Assembly (NCBI GenBank): GCA_949291375.1
Contig: CASEVI010000001.1
Location: 1 to 64,000 of the forward strand
Source of the DNA: an uncultured bacterium
GTDB taxonomy: Bacteria; Bacillota_I; Bacilli_A; RFN20; CAG-826
Direction of reading: 5' to 3'
DNA: 64,000 nt
Shown here: positions 36,975 through 45,863 of the stretch, one piece after another
Numbering within the stretch: position 1 is the stretch's first letter
Layout: every line of letters begins with the position of its first letter
Program-made: the position numbers and the translations under genes
Notes under the pieces: generated by a model
What the model saw: only the letters and a program-made list of their open reading frames with translations
The model's database searches: none
What the model was told of the DNA's origin: nothing

Positions 36975-37619
36975 TTATTTTATAGATAAATAATAAGAAT
37001 AAAAATCATCCCAATCTTTAGCTTTATATACATAAGAAATATTATCTATATTTATTCTTTTATGCATAGTAAATATTACTCCTTTAATAGAAGCATTTTT
37101 ACTTCCTAAAGCATCATAAGAAGTATCTCCAATCATCATCATCTCTTCATTTTTTAACTTATATTTATCTTTTAAATAAAATATAGCTTCTGGAGATGGT
37201 TTAGGAGGGAAAATAGAATCACATGTAATTAAATCTTTAAAATATTTTCTTAAATGAAACCTTTTTAAACAAAATTCAGTCATTTCTAGTGTTTTAGAAG
37301 TTAAAACACATAAAATAACTCCATCTTCATATAATTTTTTTATTACCTTTTTAGAATGCTTAAAAATTGAAAGATCATAATCATAATATTTTTTAGTTCT
37401 TTTTCGATATTCTTTTCTTATAAATTCTTTATCTTCATAATCTTTAAAAGCATCATTAATCGCATAAGAAAGAGGAGGTCCACTATATTCAGCAATTTTT
37501 TCTCTATCAAATTTTTCATTATTTTTATATAAAGAAAAAAGTTCTTCCCAAGTTTTAATAAGAATTAAATCGGTATCGATTATCGTACCATCCATGTCAA
37601 AAATCATTAATTTAATCAT
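36975..37619 (-). CDS. HAD-superfamily phosphatase (PpaX/phosphoglycolate phosphatase-like)
   Basis: Asp-nucleophile phosphatase. Motif I MIFDMDGTIIDTD, cap domain helical, motif II VLTSKT, Lys in KPSPEAI, motif III IGDTSYDAL. The frame opens at 37640, but the ATG at 37617-37619 (MIKLMIFDMDG) overlaps the lgt stop in a coupling arrangement and gives the expected N-terminus. Pyrophosphatase PpaX often follows lgt in Bacillota, which favours that role, yet the substrate cannot be read from sequence. Confidence 0.85.
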   Translation of the reverse strand: MIKLMIFDMDGTIIDTDLILIKTWEELFSLYKNNEKFDREKIAEYSGPPLSYAINDAFKDYEDKEFIRKEYRKRTKKYYDYDLSIFKHSKKVIKKLYEDGVILCVLTSKTLEMTEFCLKRFHLRKYFKDLITCDSIFPPKPSPEAIFYLKDKYKLKNEEMMMIGDTSYDALGSKNASIKGVIFTMHKRINIDNISYVYKAKDWDDFYSYYLSIK

Positions 37620-39096
37620 TTCTTTTCTCTTTAGTTTCATCTAGATTAATTGGCAAATTTTTATACCATAAAAGTCTTTTTGTTTTTATTACATATTTAT
37701 TAATATAAGCTAAAATTACGATTAAAGCTCCTCCACTAATCATTACATAAGAGGTAATTTCACTAGTTCCATAATAATCAGCCGAAGTTCTTAAAGGTTC
37801 TAAAATTGCTCTTGTAATTCCATACCAAATTAAATATCCACCTAAAAGTGAACCTTCAGCATGATATTTCCCAAGTAATTTTCTAATTCCATATTCTAAA
37901 ATAAAATATCCAACTAAATTAGATAAAAATTCTATAAAAAATAAAGGCATATAGAATTTTCCATTTTCTAAATAATAATTTAACGCTTCACTTCCGGAAA
38001 TTACCATTCCACTATCAAGTTTATAAGATAAAATTTCTCCATGTTGGAAATACATATTATTTTTAATCCAAGTAGGTAAAAATTCCCAGCTAGAAATATC
38101 AACTAATCCTCCATAAACTTCATTATTAAAGAAATTTCCAATTCTTCCAATTGCTTGAGCAAATAAAATACATGGGATAATAATATCAATGGCAGTTAAC
38201 ATATTAAAATGTTTATAACGAGGTGATTTCATCGCATATTTAACAATTAATACTTGGCTAACACCAGCAATAATTCCTAAAATTGCGCCACCCATAATTC
38301 CTAAACCACCATCTCTAAAATTAAAGATATTAGTCCAATTACTTCCTAAAAAATAATCACTTCCAGTGGAAATATCTAAAACAACATACCAAAGTCTTGC
38401 ACCAATAATTCCAAAAGGAAAACCAATGAGGAAAGTATTTGTAATTAAATCATGACTTCCATAAATTTTATATAACTTATAATCACAAACATATAAAACT
38501 AAGCATGCTCCAAAAAGAATAAATATTGCATATAAATAAATTGATAAGCCATCTTGATAAAGCTTGCCATATTCATAAACATTAATTAATTTTATTCCTT
38601 GAGCCCCAAAATAAATCGCATTTGCTAAAGGATATTCTAAATAAGGTGCATTTCCTTCTCCCCATAAAAAGAAAAAGACAATAGTTAAAGCTAAACTTAT
38701 TCCAACTGAATAAGAAAATATTTTTTGATTTACTTCTATTTTTTCAATATATAACTTAACAAATAAAGAATAAATGAATGTAGTTAAAGCTAAAGTAAAA
38801 AGCGGACCAAAAATATATACCATTGCCTGATGATAATTTTTAATTGTTATATTTGCTTCTTCTAAAAAACTAGATGTATATGGATCAATATAAAAAGCGA
38901 GATTTAAGAAAACTAAACCCAAAGTGAAAGCGATAGTTGAAACCATCAATTTAATCCAATTTTTCTTTAAAATATTTTTTAAAGAACTATAATTTTTCTC
39001 TTTCTTTTTAATTAAATACAAAAAGACAAAATTTGCGATAATTCCGCCTAAAAGTAATACTAATCCTATATAATAAATAATTTCATGTGCAATCAT
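37612..39096 (-). CDS. lgt: Prolipoprotein diacylglyceryl transferase with extended N-terminus
   Basis: Transfers diacylglyceryl from phosphatidylglycerol to lipobox Cys. Family core from about residue 200: IGFPFGIIGARLWYVV, DGGLGIMGGAILG, and AIGRIGNFFNNEVYGG with the catalytic Arg-x-Gly-Asn-Phe signature. 494 aa against 270-300 usually. The extra 190 residues hold about five additional membrane helices of no known family. At the position of E. coli His103 (SFHGG) this protein has Met (GIMGG). In E. coli that His matters; other Bacillota vary here. uvrA lies 41 nt upstream. Confidence 0.9.
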   Translation of the reverse strand: MIAHEIIYYIGLVLLLGGIIANFVFLYLIKKKEKNYSSLKNILKKNWIKLMVSTIAFTLGLVFLNLAFYIDPYTSSFLEEANITIKNYHQAMVYIFGPLFTLALTTFIYSLFVKLYIEKIEVNQKIFSYSVGISLALTIVFFFLWGEGNAPYLEYPLANAIYFGAQGIKLINVYEYGKLYQDGLSIYLYAIFILFGACLVLYVCDYKLYKIYGSHDLITNTFLIGFPFGIIGARLWYVVLDISTGSDYFLGSNWTNIFNFRDGGLGIMGGAILGIIAGVSQVLIVKYAMKSPRYKHFNMLTAIDIIIPCILFAQAIGRIGNFFNNEVYGGLVDISSWEFLPTWIKNNMYFQHGEILSYKLDSGMVISGSEALNYYLENGKFYMPLFFIEFLSNLVGYFILEYGIRKLLGKYHAEGSLLGGYLIWYGITRAILEPLRTSADYYGTSEITSYVMISGGALIVILAYINKYVIKTKRLLWYKNLPINLDETKEKRND

Positions 39097-39137
39097 ACTT
39101 TTTATTCCTTATTTCATTGCTAATTTTATAATAAAAA

Positions 39138-41975
39138 CTATTTTTTGTCTCTTTCTAAAATTGGCTTTAAATATTCTCCAGTATAAGAGATTTTAGATTT
39201 AACAATTTCTTCAGGAGTTCCTTTTGCAATAATTTTTCCCCCCTTATCTCCCCCATCTGGACCAATATCGATAATATAATCAGCCATTTTAATAACATCC
39301 AAATTATGTTCAATAACTAAAACTGTATCACCATTATCAACAATTCCTTCTAATACTTTTAAAAGACGAGCAACATCATCAGTATGTAATCCAGTTGTAG
39401 GTTCATCAAGAATATATAAAGTTTTTCCGGTAGGTTTTTTCTCTAAATAATAAGCAAGTTTAACTCTTTGAGCTTCTCCTCCTGAAAGAGTAACTGCACT
39501 TTGTCCTAATTTAATATAGCCTAACCCTACATCACATAAAGTTTTTAATTTTAATGCTAATTGAGTATGGTTTTTAAAGAAATTATAAGCTTCTTCAGCT
39601 CTCATTTCTAAAATGTCGTATATATTTTTTCCCTTATATAAACATGACAAAGTTTCAGCATTATATCTTTTACCATCACATTCATCACATTTTACATAAA
39701 CATCAGGTAAGAAATTCATTGGAATTCTTGTTACACCTGCTCCTTGACAATGTTCACATCTTCCTCCTGGAAGATTAAATGAAAATCTAGATTTATTAAA
39801 TCCTCTAGCTTTAGCTTCAACAGTTTGAGCAAAAATATCTCTAATATCATCAAAAGCTTTAATATAGGTAGCTGGATTAGATCTAGGTGTTTTTCCAATT
39901 GGTTCTTGAGAAATATTGATAATTTTATCAATATTTTCAACTCCATTTAATTCTTTATAAGGACCTGGATAAGTTTCAATATTTGATATTTTTTTATAAA
40001 TTGCTCGATATAAAGTTTCATTAATTAAAGAAGATTTACCACTTCCACTAACTCCTGTAACGCAAACAAAACAACCTAAAGGAACTTTAATATCAACATT
40101 TTTTAGGTTATTTAAACTTGCTCCTTTAAGTTCAACAAATTTTCCATTACCTTTTCTTCTTTTTTCTGGTACTAAAATCTTTTTTCTTCCTGAAAGATAA
40201 GCTCCAGTAATAGAAGAAGGATTATCTTCAATATCTTTTAAACTTCCAGAAGCAACAACTTCTCCTCCATGGACTCCAGCTCCTGGACCAATATCTACAA
40301 TATAATCAGCTGCTTTAATCATTTCATCATCATGTTCAACGACGATTAAAGTATTACCTAAATCTCTCATTTCTTTTAAAGAGGCGATAAGTTTAGCGCT
40401 ATCTTTTTGATGTAAACCAATTGAAGGTTCATCTAAAACATATAAAACTCCACTTAATTTTGATCCAATTTGAGTAGCTAGTCTAATTCTTTGAGCCTCT
40501 CCTCCAGAAAGAGTCATCGCATAACGAGAAAGAGTTAAATATTCTAATCCTACATCAATTAAAAATTGACTTCTATTTAATATTTCATTAATAACTAATG
40601 TTGCAATATTTAATTCATATTCACTTAATTTAGTTTTTAAAGATAAAACCCATTCATGTAATTTATCTAAAGTTAAACAGCAAACATCATAAATATTTTT
40701 CCCATCAATTAAAACACTTAAAACTTCTTTATTTAATCTAGCTCCATTACATTCGCTGCAAATTCTATCTTTTAAAAATTTAGCGTAATAAGCTCTATTA
40801 AATTCACTAGTTGTTTCATTATAAAGTCGTTCAATTCTTTCTTTTACACCTTCAATATGCCCGTTTTTCTTTTGAACATTTCCACTTATTGAAGTTAAAG
40901 TATAAGAAATGTTTTCTTTTGAACCATTTAAAATAATATCAACTTGTTCTTTATTTAAATCTTTAAAAGGAATGTTAGTAGGAATATGATAGTAATCTAA
41001 AAGAGCTTTAAAACTAAGCCAATCTAAATTTGTCGAATTAACGGTATTTTTATAATAAAGAATTGCTCCTTCATCGATTGATAAAGAAGGATCTGGAACC
41101 AATAAATCTAAACTAACTTCTTGTTTAATCCCTAGTCCATTACATGAATGGCAACAACCTAAAGGATTATTAAAAGAAAATAATCTTGGTTCTAATTTTG
41201 GAATAGTAAATCCACAAATTGGACAAGCATTTTTTTCACTATATAATTTTTCAACTCCATTTATATCAACACTAACAAATCCATTAGACCAGTTAGTAGC
41301 AAGTTCAACATCTTCAAAAAGTCTGGAATCAATTCCTTCTTTTCTAACAATTCTATCAATAACTATATCGATATTGTGTTTATTATTTTTAATAAGTTCT
41401 CCTACTTCCTCAATTCTTTTAATTTCTCCATCAACTCTAACACGAATAAAACCATTTTTAGCGATTTTCTCTAAAATAGCTTTGTGAGTACCTTTTTCAT
41501 TTTTAACTATTGGAGAAAAAATAATTATTTTACTTCCAATTTCACTTTTTAAAATAATATCAACGATTTTAGTAATTGAAAAAGCAACGATTGGTTCATG
41601 ATGATGCGGACAATAAGGAACCCCAACTCTTGAAAAAAGCAATCTTAAATAATCATAAATTTCCGTAACTGTTCCAACAGTTGATCTAGGGTTATGAGAT
41701 GTTGATTTTTGATCAATTGAAATCGAAGGAGATAATCCTTCAATTGATTCAACATCTGGTTTTTCATAATTACCTAAAAATTGACGAGCATATGAAGATA
41801 ATGACTCAACATATCTTCTTTGACCTTCAGCAAAAATAGTATCAAAAGCAAGGGTAGATTTACCACTTCCACTAACGCCACTAAAAACAATTAATTTATT
41901 TTTTGGTAAATTTAAATCTATATTTTTAAGGTTGTTTTCTTTAGCCCCTTTTATTCTAATTTCATCGTTTTGCAT
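39138..41975 (-). CDS. uvrA: Excinuclease ABC subunit A
   Basis: Damage-recognition ATPase of nucleotide excision repair. Two ABC modules: Walker A GVSGSGKSTLAFD and GVSGSGKSSLINE; signatures LSGGEAQRIRLATQIGS and LSGGEAQRVKLA. Zinc sites CPIC...CHSC and CEHC...CDEC. 945 aa, full length. It is not next to uvrB, which is 16 kb away in the secA operon. Confidence 0.97.
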   Translation of the reverse strand: MQNDEIRIKGAKENNLKNIDLNLPKNKLIVFSGVSGSGKSTLAFDTIFAEGQRRYVESLSSYARQFLGNYEKPDVESIEGLSPSISIDQKSTSHNPRSTVGTVTEIYDYLRLLFSRVGVPYCPHHHEPIVAFSITKIVDIILKSEIGSKIIIFSPIVKNEKGTHKAILEKIAKNGFIRVRVDGEIKRIEEVGELIKNNKHNIDIVIDRIVRKEGIDSRLFEDVELATNWSNGFVSVDINGVEKLYSEKNACPICGFTIPKLEPRLFSFNNPLGCCHSCNGLGIKQEVSLDLLVPDPSLSIDEGAILYYKNTVNSTNLDWLSFKALLDYYHIPTNIPFKDLNKEQVDIILNGSKENISYTLTSISGNVQKKNGHIEGVKERIERLYNETTSEFNRAYYAKFLKDRICSECNGARLNKEVLSVLIDGKNIYDVCCLTLDKLHEWVLSLKTKLSEYELNIATLVINEILNRSQFLIDVGLEYLTLSRYAMTLSGGEAQRIRLATQIGSKLSGVLYVLDEPSIGLHQKDSAKLIASLKEMRDLGNTLIVVEHDDEMIKAADYIVDIGPGAGVHGGEVVASGSLKDIEDNPSSITGAYLSGRKKILVPEKRRKGNGKFVELKGASLNNLKNVDIKVPLGCFVCVTGVSGSGKSSLINETLYRAIYKKISNIETYPGPYKELNGVENIDKIINISQEPIGKTPRSNPATYIKAFDDIRDIFAQTVEAKARGFNKSRFSFNLPGGRCEHCQGAGVTRIPMNFLPDVYVKCDECDGKRYNAETLSCLYKGKNIYDILEMRAEEAYNFFKNHTQLALKLKTLCDVGLGYIKLGQSAVTLSGGEAQRVKLAYYLEKKPTGKTLYILDEPTTGLHTDDVARLLKVLEGIVDNGDTVLVIEHNLDVIKMADYIIDIGPDGGDKGGKIIAKGTPEEIVKSKISYTGEYLKPILERDKK

Positions 41976-42083
41976 ACAAGATAAAATTATACATTTTTTT
42001 AAGTCTTTTAAAAGTAATACGAATATAAAATATAAAATTAAGATAAATAAAAAATTTTAATAAGAATTAACATTTAATTAACG

Positions 42084-42423
42084 TTAATTTTTTAAACAAA
42101 CTAGTGGAACAACACAAACACCATCTTCTCTTTTATGGGCAAACTTCGCTATTGTAATAACCATTTTAAATACTGACTTTATATCTAAATCATTACTTAA
42201 AGTATTTAATTTATCGGAAGCTTCCTTTATAGAATCATCGTTTCCTAATTTTATTTCAATTAAACCAAAGTTTTTATTTTAAAAAACAACAATAACAACA
42301 TCTACTTCTCATCTCTATAGTGAAAAATCTTAGCTCCAATAGTTCAGCGTAGACTTTTAAATCTCTTATTCTCAACGATTCAAATAAAAAGTAAAAAAGT
42401 TTTGAAATATAATCTTTTTCCAT
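42084..42423 (-). pseudogene. Frameshifted C-terminal remnant of a second DUF4143 ATPase
   Basis: The first frame from ATG 42421-42423 reads FESLRIRDLKVYAELLE, then drifts. After frameshifts the sequence reads NFGLIEIKLGNDDSIKEA, KMVITIAKFAHKREDGV and CVVPLVCLKN with a TAA at 42084-42086. This matches the C-terminus of the DUF4143 ATP-binding family (SLxIRDLRVY, GLIEIKLGG, YRREDGVYVVPIGCLKN). Its subfamily differs from that of the 34193-34369 fragment. A palindrome CGATAATTATCG lies just upstream (42437-42448). Confidence 0.8.
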
Positions 42424-42840
42424 GATTCAATTTTAACGATAATTATCGAAAATATTAACAATAATCGATAATTTGGAATTCTTTAAACTTAGCGGGGATA
42501 AGAAAAAATTATAAAAATTGCAATTCCCCCTTTTTATTTAAAGTTTATTAAAATTTTAAAAAGATTAATAAAGTTATGAAAATAACTAAAATTGTAATTT
42601 ATGGTTGTTGAAAGATATTGATAATGAAAAAGGAAGTATTGTAATTGGGGAAAAAGAAAATTAATATTATTTTAACAGAGTCATTATTTTAACAACTTAA
42701 TTGATAATGTATCGTATTGATATACTAAAAATTTTACGAATTTTAAGCAAAATATAAGATTAGATATATAATGTAAAAAAATGTTAATATTCCTTTAAAT
42801 TCATTTTTTAATGGAAATCACGCGTTATAATTTTTTATAT
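42424..42840. other. Gene-free gap at the left edge of an accessory patch
   Basis: About 400 bp without a supported gene. It contains the palindrome CGATAATTATCG (42437-42448), an 18-bp word at 42461-42478 that recurs at 44417-44434, and a GGGGA...TCCCC stem followed by TTTTT (about 42495-42536) that could be a plus-strand terminator. Confidence 0.5.
42461..42478 (+). repeat. 18-bp direct repeat, left copy
   Basis: ATAATCGATAATTTGGAA, identical to 44417-44434. The two copies bracket the accessory patch of decayed genes. Confidence 0.7.
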
Positions 42841-43602
42841 ATGAAAAAAATATTGTTAATATTTTCTTTATCATTATCTTATGCTGTTAAAATTAACAAA
42901 CAAGAAAATAATAACGATTTTATCCTAGCTAAATTTACACCAATTCAGCAAAGTATTTCTTTTATGGCTGATAATATTTCTGAATCTAAACCTATCTCTT
43001 TGTTTTATACTAATGAATTATTGATTTTTGAGGGAGATAAGGTTATTGAAAGAAGAATTAACTACAATCCTTTTAAAGAAGATAAGTTTAAAGAATCGAG
43101 TGGTTTCATTTATTTTGAAACATATATTTACTATATTACCGAGTCAAATAATCAAAAATATTTTAGAGTTTTTATTAGAGCAACAACTCAAAAAACTTTT
43201 TGGCAACTCAGTAATGATTATTTCGGCGTGTCGACTTCATCAAATGCGATTTATAATGATAAATATTTAGAACCAGGCTTAAACGTTCATCATATGACAT
43301 ACGATTTTAAAGTTCAGCACTCTTTTTATAATATAAAACCAACAGTTTATAGCAATTATGGTATAGTTACGAAATTTGATGTCACGTATCATAGAATATG
43401 CACTTTATTTAAAGTCGAACAAGTTTACTCCTTCTCGGCAAACAATGATTTTAATATTCTTTCCTGCTATATGCATGATAATAGAATGTTCCCAACAAAT
43501 GTAAGTATTTGTATTGGGCCATTATCTTTCACAATTCCAAATGGAACTGTTACTCCTTATACAAGTAAGCCTATTTTTGTTGATTATGAAGAAGTCGTAT
43601 AA
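42841..43602 (+). CDS. Probable secreted protein of unknown function (253 aa)
   Basis: I take ATG 42841 (MKKILLIFSLSLSYA) rather than 42811, because it gives a short signal-like N-terminus. The mature part is Tyr/Phe/Asn/Ser-rich and beta-prone (IYFETYIYYITESNNQKYFR), with three Cys late in the chain. No family recognised. The last 17 nt overlap the next gene. It has no clear SD and lies in a patch of decayed genes, so it may itself be inactive. Confidence 0.5.
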   Translation: MKKILLIFSLSLSYAVKINKQENNNDFILAKFTPIQQSISFMADNISESKPISLFYTNELLIFEGDKVIERRINYNPFKEDKFKESSGFIYFETYIYYITESNNQKYFRVFIRATTQKTFWQLSNDYFGVSTSSNAIYNDKYLEPGLNVHHMTYDFKVQHSFYNIKPTVYSNYGIVTKFDVTYHRICTLFKVEQVYSFSANNDFNILSCYMHDNRMFPTNVSICIGPLSFTIPNGTVTPYTSKPIFVDYEEVV

Positions 43603-44068
43603 AATAGTTTTTTTAGTGTCCTTTTTTGTTTTAGTATCCTTTTCTTTTTTCTATCCTTTTTATTATTTAAAAATCTCTTCTTTAGAAGATAATTCGACTT
43701 TTTATTTAACAATGCTTGGGATAATATATGTTAAAGGGCCGAATTAAGAAATTTTAAATTACAATCAAGTTATAGTTACTTCTTTAACGTTATTCCACAT
43801 TTTATTCTCTTATTTCTTTATATATGCAGGTATAAAAAGTATCGTAAAAAAAGAAAAATTTGCTTTTGTTTATTTTGTTATAGACTATTTATTCTATCTT
43901 TTAATTCAATATGTTGAAGTATATAAAGCAATTGATTTTTCTTCTATAGCCACTGATATAGGTTTTTCGATTTCACAGTCTTTTACTTATCTCAATATTT
44001 TTGTTTTAATCGACTTATTTATTACATATTGTGTTTGTTATTTTACAAATAAGAAAAAAGATTTTTAA
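43586..44068 (+). pseudogene. Membrane protein gene interrupted by in-frame TAA
   Basis: Single frame from ATG 43586: MKKSYKIVFLVSFFVLVSFS starts a membrane helix and continues to IIYVKGPN, then TAA at 43745-43747. The same frame then stays open for 106 codons (EILNYNQVIVTSLTLFHILF, then several hydrophobic helices) to TAA 44066-44068. The intact product would be 160 aa with about four membrane helices. The continuing membrane pattern past the stop argues for one gene broken by a nonsense codon. The next ATG follows immediately. Confidence 0.65.
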
Positions 44069-44323
44069 ATGGATATAAAAAGATTTGGAATTATTTATAA
44101 TCCTTTCCAAAAAGAAACTAATGAATTTTTTATAAAGAATTCTAATTATAAAGAGATTTCATCTAATTTAGATTACGAGATTCAAACAAAAGTAATTGCG
44201 CTAATTACAAAGGAACCGGGTTGTCAAAAGACGACTTATTTAAGAAAACACATTCGAGATTTGTCAAAACATCTATATAAATTCATTTATATTTCATCCT
44301 TAATCATCCTCTGTTTTATTTAA
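44069..44323 (+). pseudogene. Truncated transposition-type AAA ATPase (TniB/ExeA-like)
   Basis: 84 codons: RFGIIYNPFQKETNEFF is the typical opening of this family (FG-x-x-x-NPF), followed by ALITKEPGCQKTTYLRKHIR. The Walker A should read GxxGxGKT; here it is EPGCQKT, so the P-loop Gly is lost. YKFIYISS matches the next strand, after which homology ends. Such ATPases assist DDE transposases of IS21/Tn5053-like elements. No transposase is recognisable nearby. Confidence 0.7.
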
Positions 44324-44340
44324 AATTTTTAAGCTCTTAT

Positions 44341-44432
44341 TTTTCACATCCCCTATCATCCGGGAAATTTAAAGAGCCTAATTTGGAAGGTTTTCAATCG
44401 AAAGTTTGGCAGTTTTATAATCGATAATTTGG
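44341..44432 (+). repeat. Tandem units of exact 23-bp period
   Basis: Three units end in ATTTGG (44381-44386), GTTTGG (44404-44409) and ATTTGG (44427-44432). A fourth, weaker unit ends in CCGG at 44360-44363. The spacing is exactly 23 bp each time. They follow the truncated AAA ATPase, where a transposon end with several transposase-binding sites would be expected. Confidence 0.6.
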
Positions 44433-44434
44433 AA
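44417..44434 (+). repeat. 18-bp direct repeat, right copy
   Basis: Second copy of ATAATCGATAATTTGGAA (see 42461-42478). It coincides with the last 23-bp unit. Confidence 0.7.
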
Positions 44435-44441
44435 AAAAAGA

Positions 44442-44469
44442 AAAGATGAGGATTTAAGTCCTCATCTTT
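44442..44469 (-). terminator. Terminator of the alcohol dehydrogenase gene
   Basis: AAAGATGAGGA (44442-44452) pairs with TCCTCATCTTT (44459-44469). On the minus strand TCTTTTTTT follows. Confidence 0.88.
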
Positions 44470-44492
44470 AGATTATAAATTTTATTATTTAA

Positions 44493-45677
44493 TTAGAATT
44501 TATAAGGAGTGTTGTAGTAGCAGCATTTGAAGAGTTCTTCCATAGTCTTATCATCGATAGGATTTGGATTAGTTCCTGTACATGCATCGCCGACTGCTTC
44601 GTGTGAAATGAAGGATAATTTTTCTAAGAATTCATCTTCTTTAACACCGAATTCTTTCATTGAATGTGGGATGTTTAAAAGAGTATTTAATTCATGGATT
44701 CTATTGATTAATCCTTGTGTTTGTTCACGAGCATCATGTCCTTGGATACCTAATGCTGTAGCAATTTGAGCATATCTTTCAAGAGCTGTTTTGTTATTTG
44801 CATTGTATTCAATGACGTGTGGTAAATACATAGCATTAGCACAACCATGTGGGATGTGTCCTGTTGAGAATGCAGCACCACTCTTGTGAGCCATTGAGTG
44901 AACGATACCAAGTAAAGCATTTGAGAATGCCATACCTGCTAAACATTGAGCATAGTGCATTTCTTCTCTGCCTTTTCCTTCTGGATTATTGTAAGAATCG
45001 ACAAGGTATGTGTTGACCATTTGAATTGCTTTTAATGATAAGCATTCTGTGAATGGTGTAGCAATAGTACCGACATATGATTCAACTGCGTGAGTTAAAG
45101 CATCCATTCCGGTATATGCAACTTGAACTTTTGGTAATCCTCTAACGATATCTGGATCAACGATTGCGACATCTGGAGTAATTTCGAAGTCTGCTAATGG
45201 ATATTTAATACCTTTAGCATAGTCTGTAATAACTGAGAAAGCTGTAACTTCGGTAGCCGTACCACTTGTTGAAGGAATAGCACAGAATTTTGCTTTTTCT
45301 CTTAAGTGTGGGAAGTTAAATGGTGTAACTAAAGCTTCAAATGTTGTTTCTGGGTGTTCATAGAATGCCCACATAGCTTTAGCAGCATCAATTGGAGAAC
45401 CACCACCGATTGCAACGATCCAATCTGGTTCAAATTTTCTCATTGCTTCTGCGCCTCTCATAACAGTTTCGATTGATGGATCTGGTTCGACACCTTCAAA
45501 TAATTCAACTTCGAATCCTGCTTCTTTTAAATAATTGACAGTTTTGTCTAAGAAACCGCTAGCTCTCATTGAGTGACCGCCGGTAACAACGATAGCTCTT
45601 TTACCTTTAAGTGTCTTTAATTCTGCTAAAGAACCACTTCCGTAGTAAACGTCTCTTGGTAATGTAAATCTTGACAT
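44493..45677 (-). CDS. Iron-containing alcohol dehydrogenase
   Basis: Group III alcohol dehydrogenase, probably NAD(P)H-linked aldehyde/alcohol interconversion in fermentation. GGGSPIDAAKAMW binds the nucleotide. Metal ligands: GMDALTHAVESYV (Asp, His), HSMAHKSGAAF and STGHIPHGCANA. 394 aa, full length. SD AGGAGG and a TTTACA-N16-TAGAAT promoter (about 45710-45740) precede it. Codons use more C and G at third positions than neighbours, as does enolase, which suggests high expression. Confidence 0.93.
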   Translation of the reverse strand: MSRFTLPRDVYYGSGSLAELKTLKGKRAIVVTGGHSMRASGFLDKTVNYLKEAGFEVELFEGVEPDPSIETVMRGAEAMRKFEPDWIVAIGGGSPIDAAKAMWAFYEHPETTFEALVTPFNFPHLREKAKFCAIPSTSGTATEVTAFSVITDYAKGIKYPLADFEITPDVAIVDPDIVRGLPKVQVAYTGMDALTHAVESYVGTIATPFTECLSLKAIQMVNTYLVDSYNNPEGKGREEMHYAQCLAGMAFSNALLGIVHSMAHKSGAAFSTGHIPHGCANAMYLPHVIEYNANNKTALERYAQIATALGIQGHDAREQTQGLINRIHELNTLLNIPHSMKEFGVKEDEFLEKLSFISHEAVGDACTGTNPNPIDDKTMEELFKCCYYNTPYKF

Positions 45678-45758
45678 AATTTCCTCCTATTTGTCTGAAA
45701 TACATATCTATTCTAGCATTAATTTTTTGAATGTAAAATAAAATATCAAAAAAATAAA

Positions 45759-45802
45759 AATGCGGTATTTTTTAACCAAATTCGGTTATTTTTTACCACA
45801 TT
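45759..45802 (-). terminator. Terminator of the macro-domain gene
   Basis: AATGCGGTA (45759-45767) pairs with TACCACATT (45794-45802) with one wobble; an inner TAACC/GGTTA stem strengthens it. On the minus strand TTTTTATTTTTTTG follows. Confidence 0.8.
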
Positions 45803-45863
45803 TTATTAATTTTATTAATAAGTTTTCGAATTCGAACTTTATGACTTTCTTTTAAAAATTATG

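Noticed and set aside
42811..42840. Longer start for the secreted protein at 42811
   Set aside because: The ATG at 42841 directly yields a signal-like N-terminus. The extra ten residues (MEITRYNFLY) are not signal-like and have no SD.
44341..44432. 23-bp-period units as a small CRISPR
   Set aside because: The units are contiguous without spacers, only partly similar, and lie after a transposition-type ATPase; transposon-end sites fit better.
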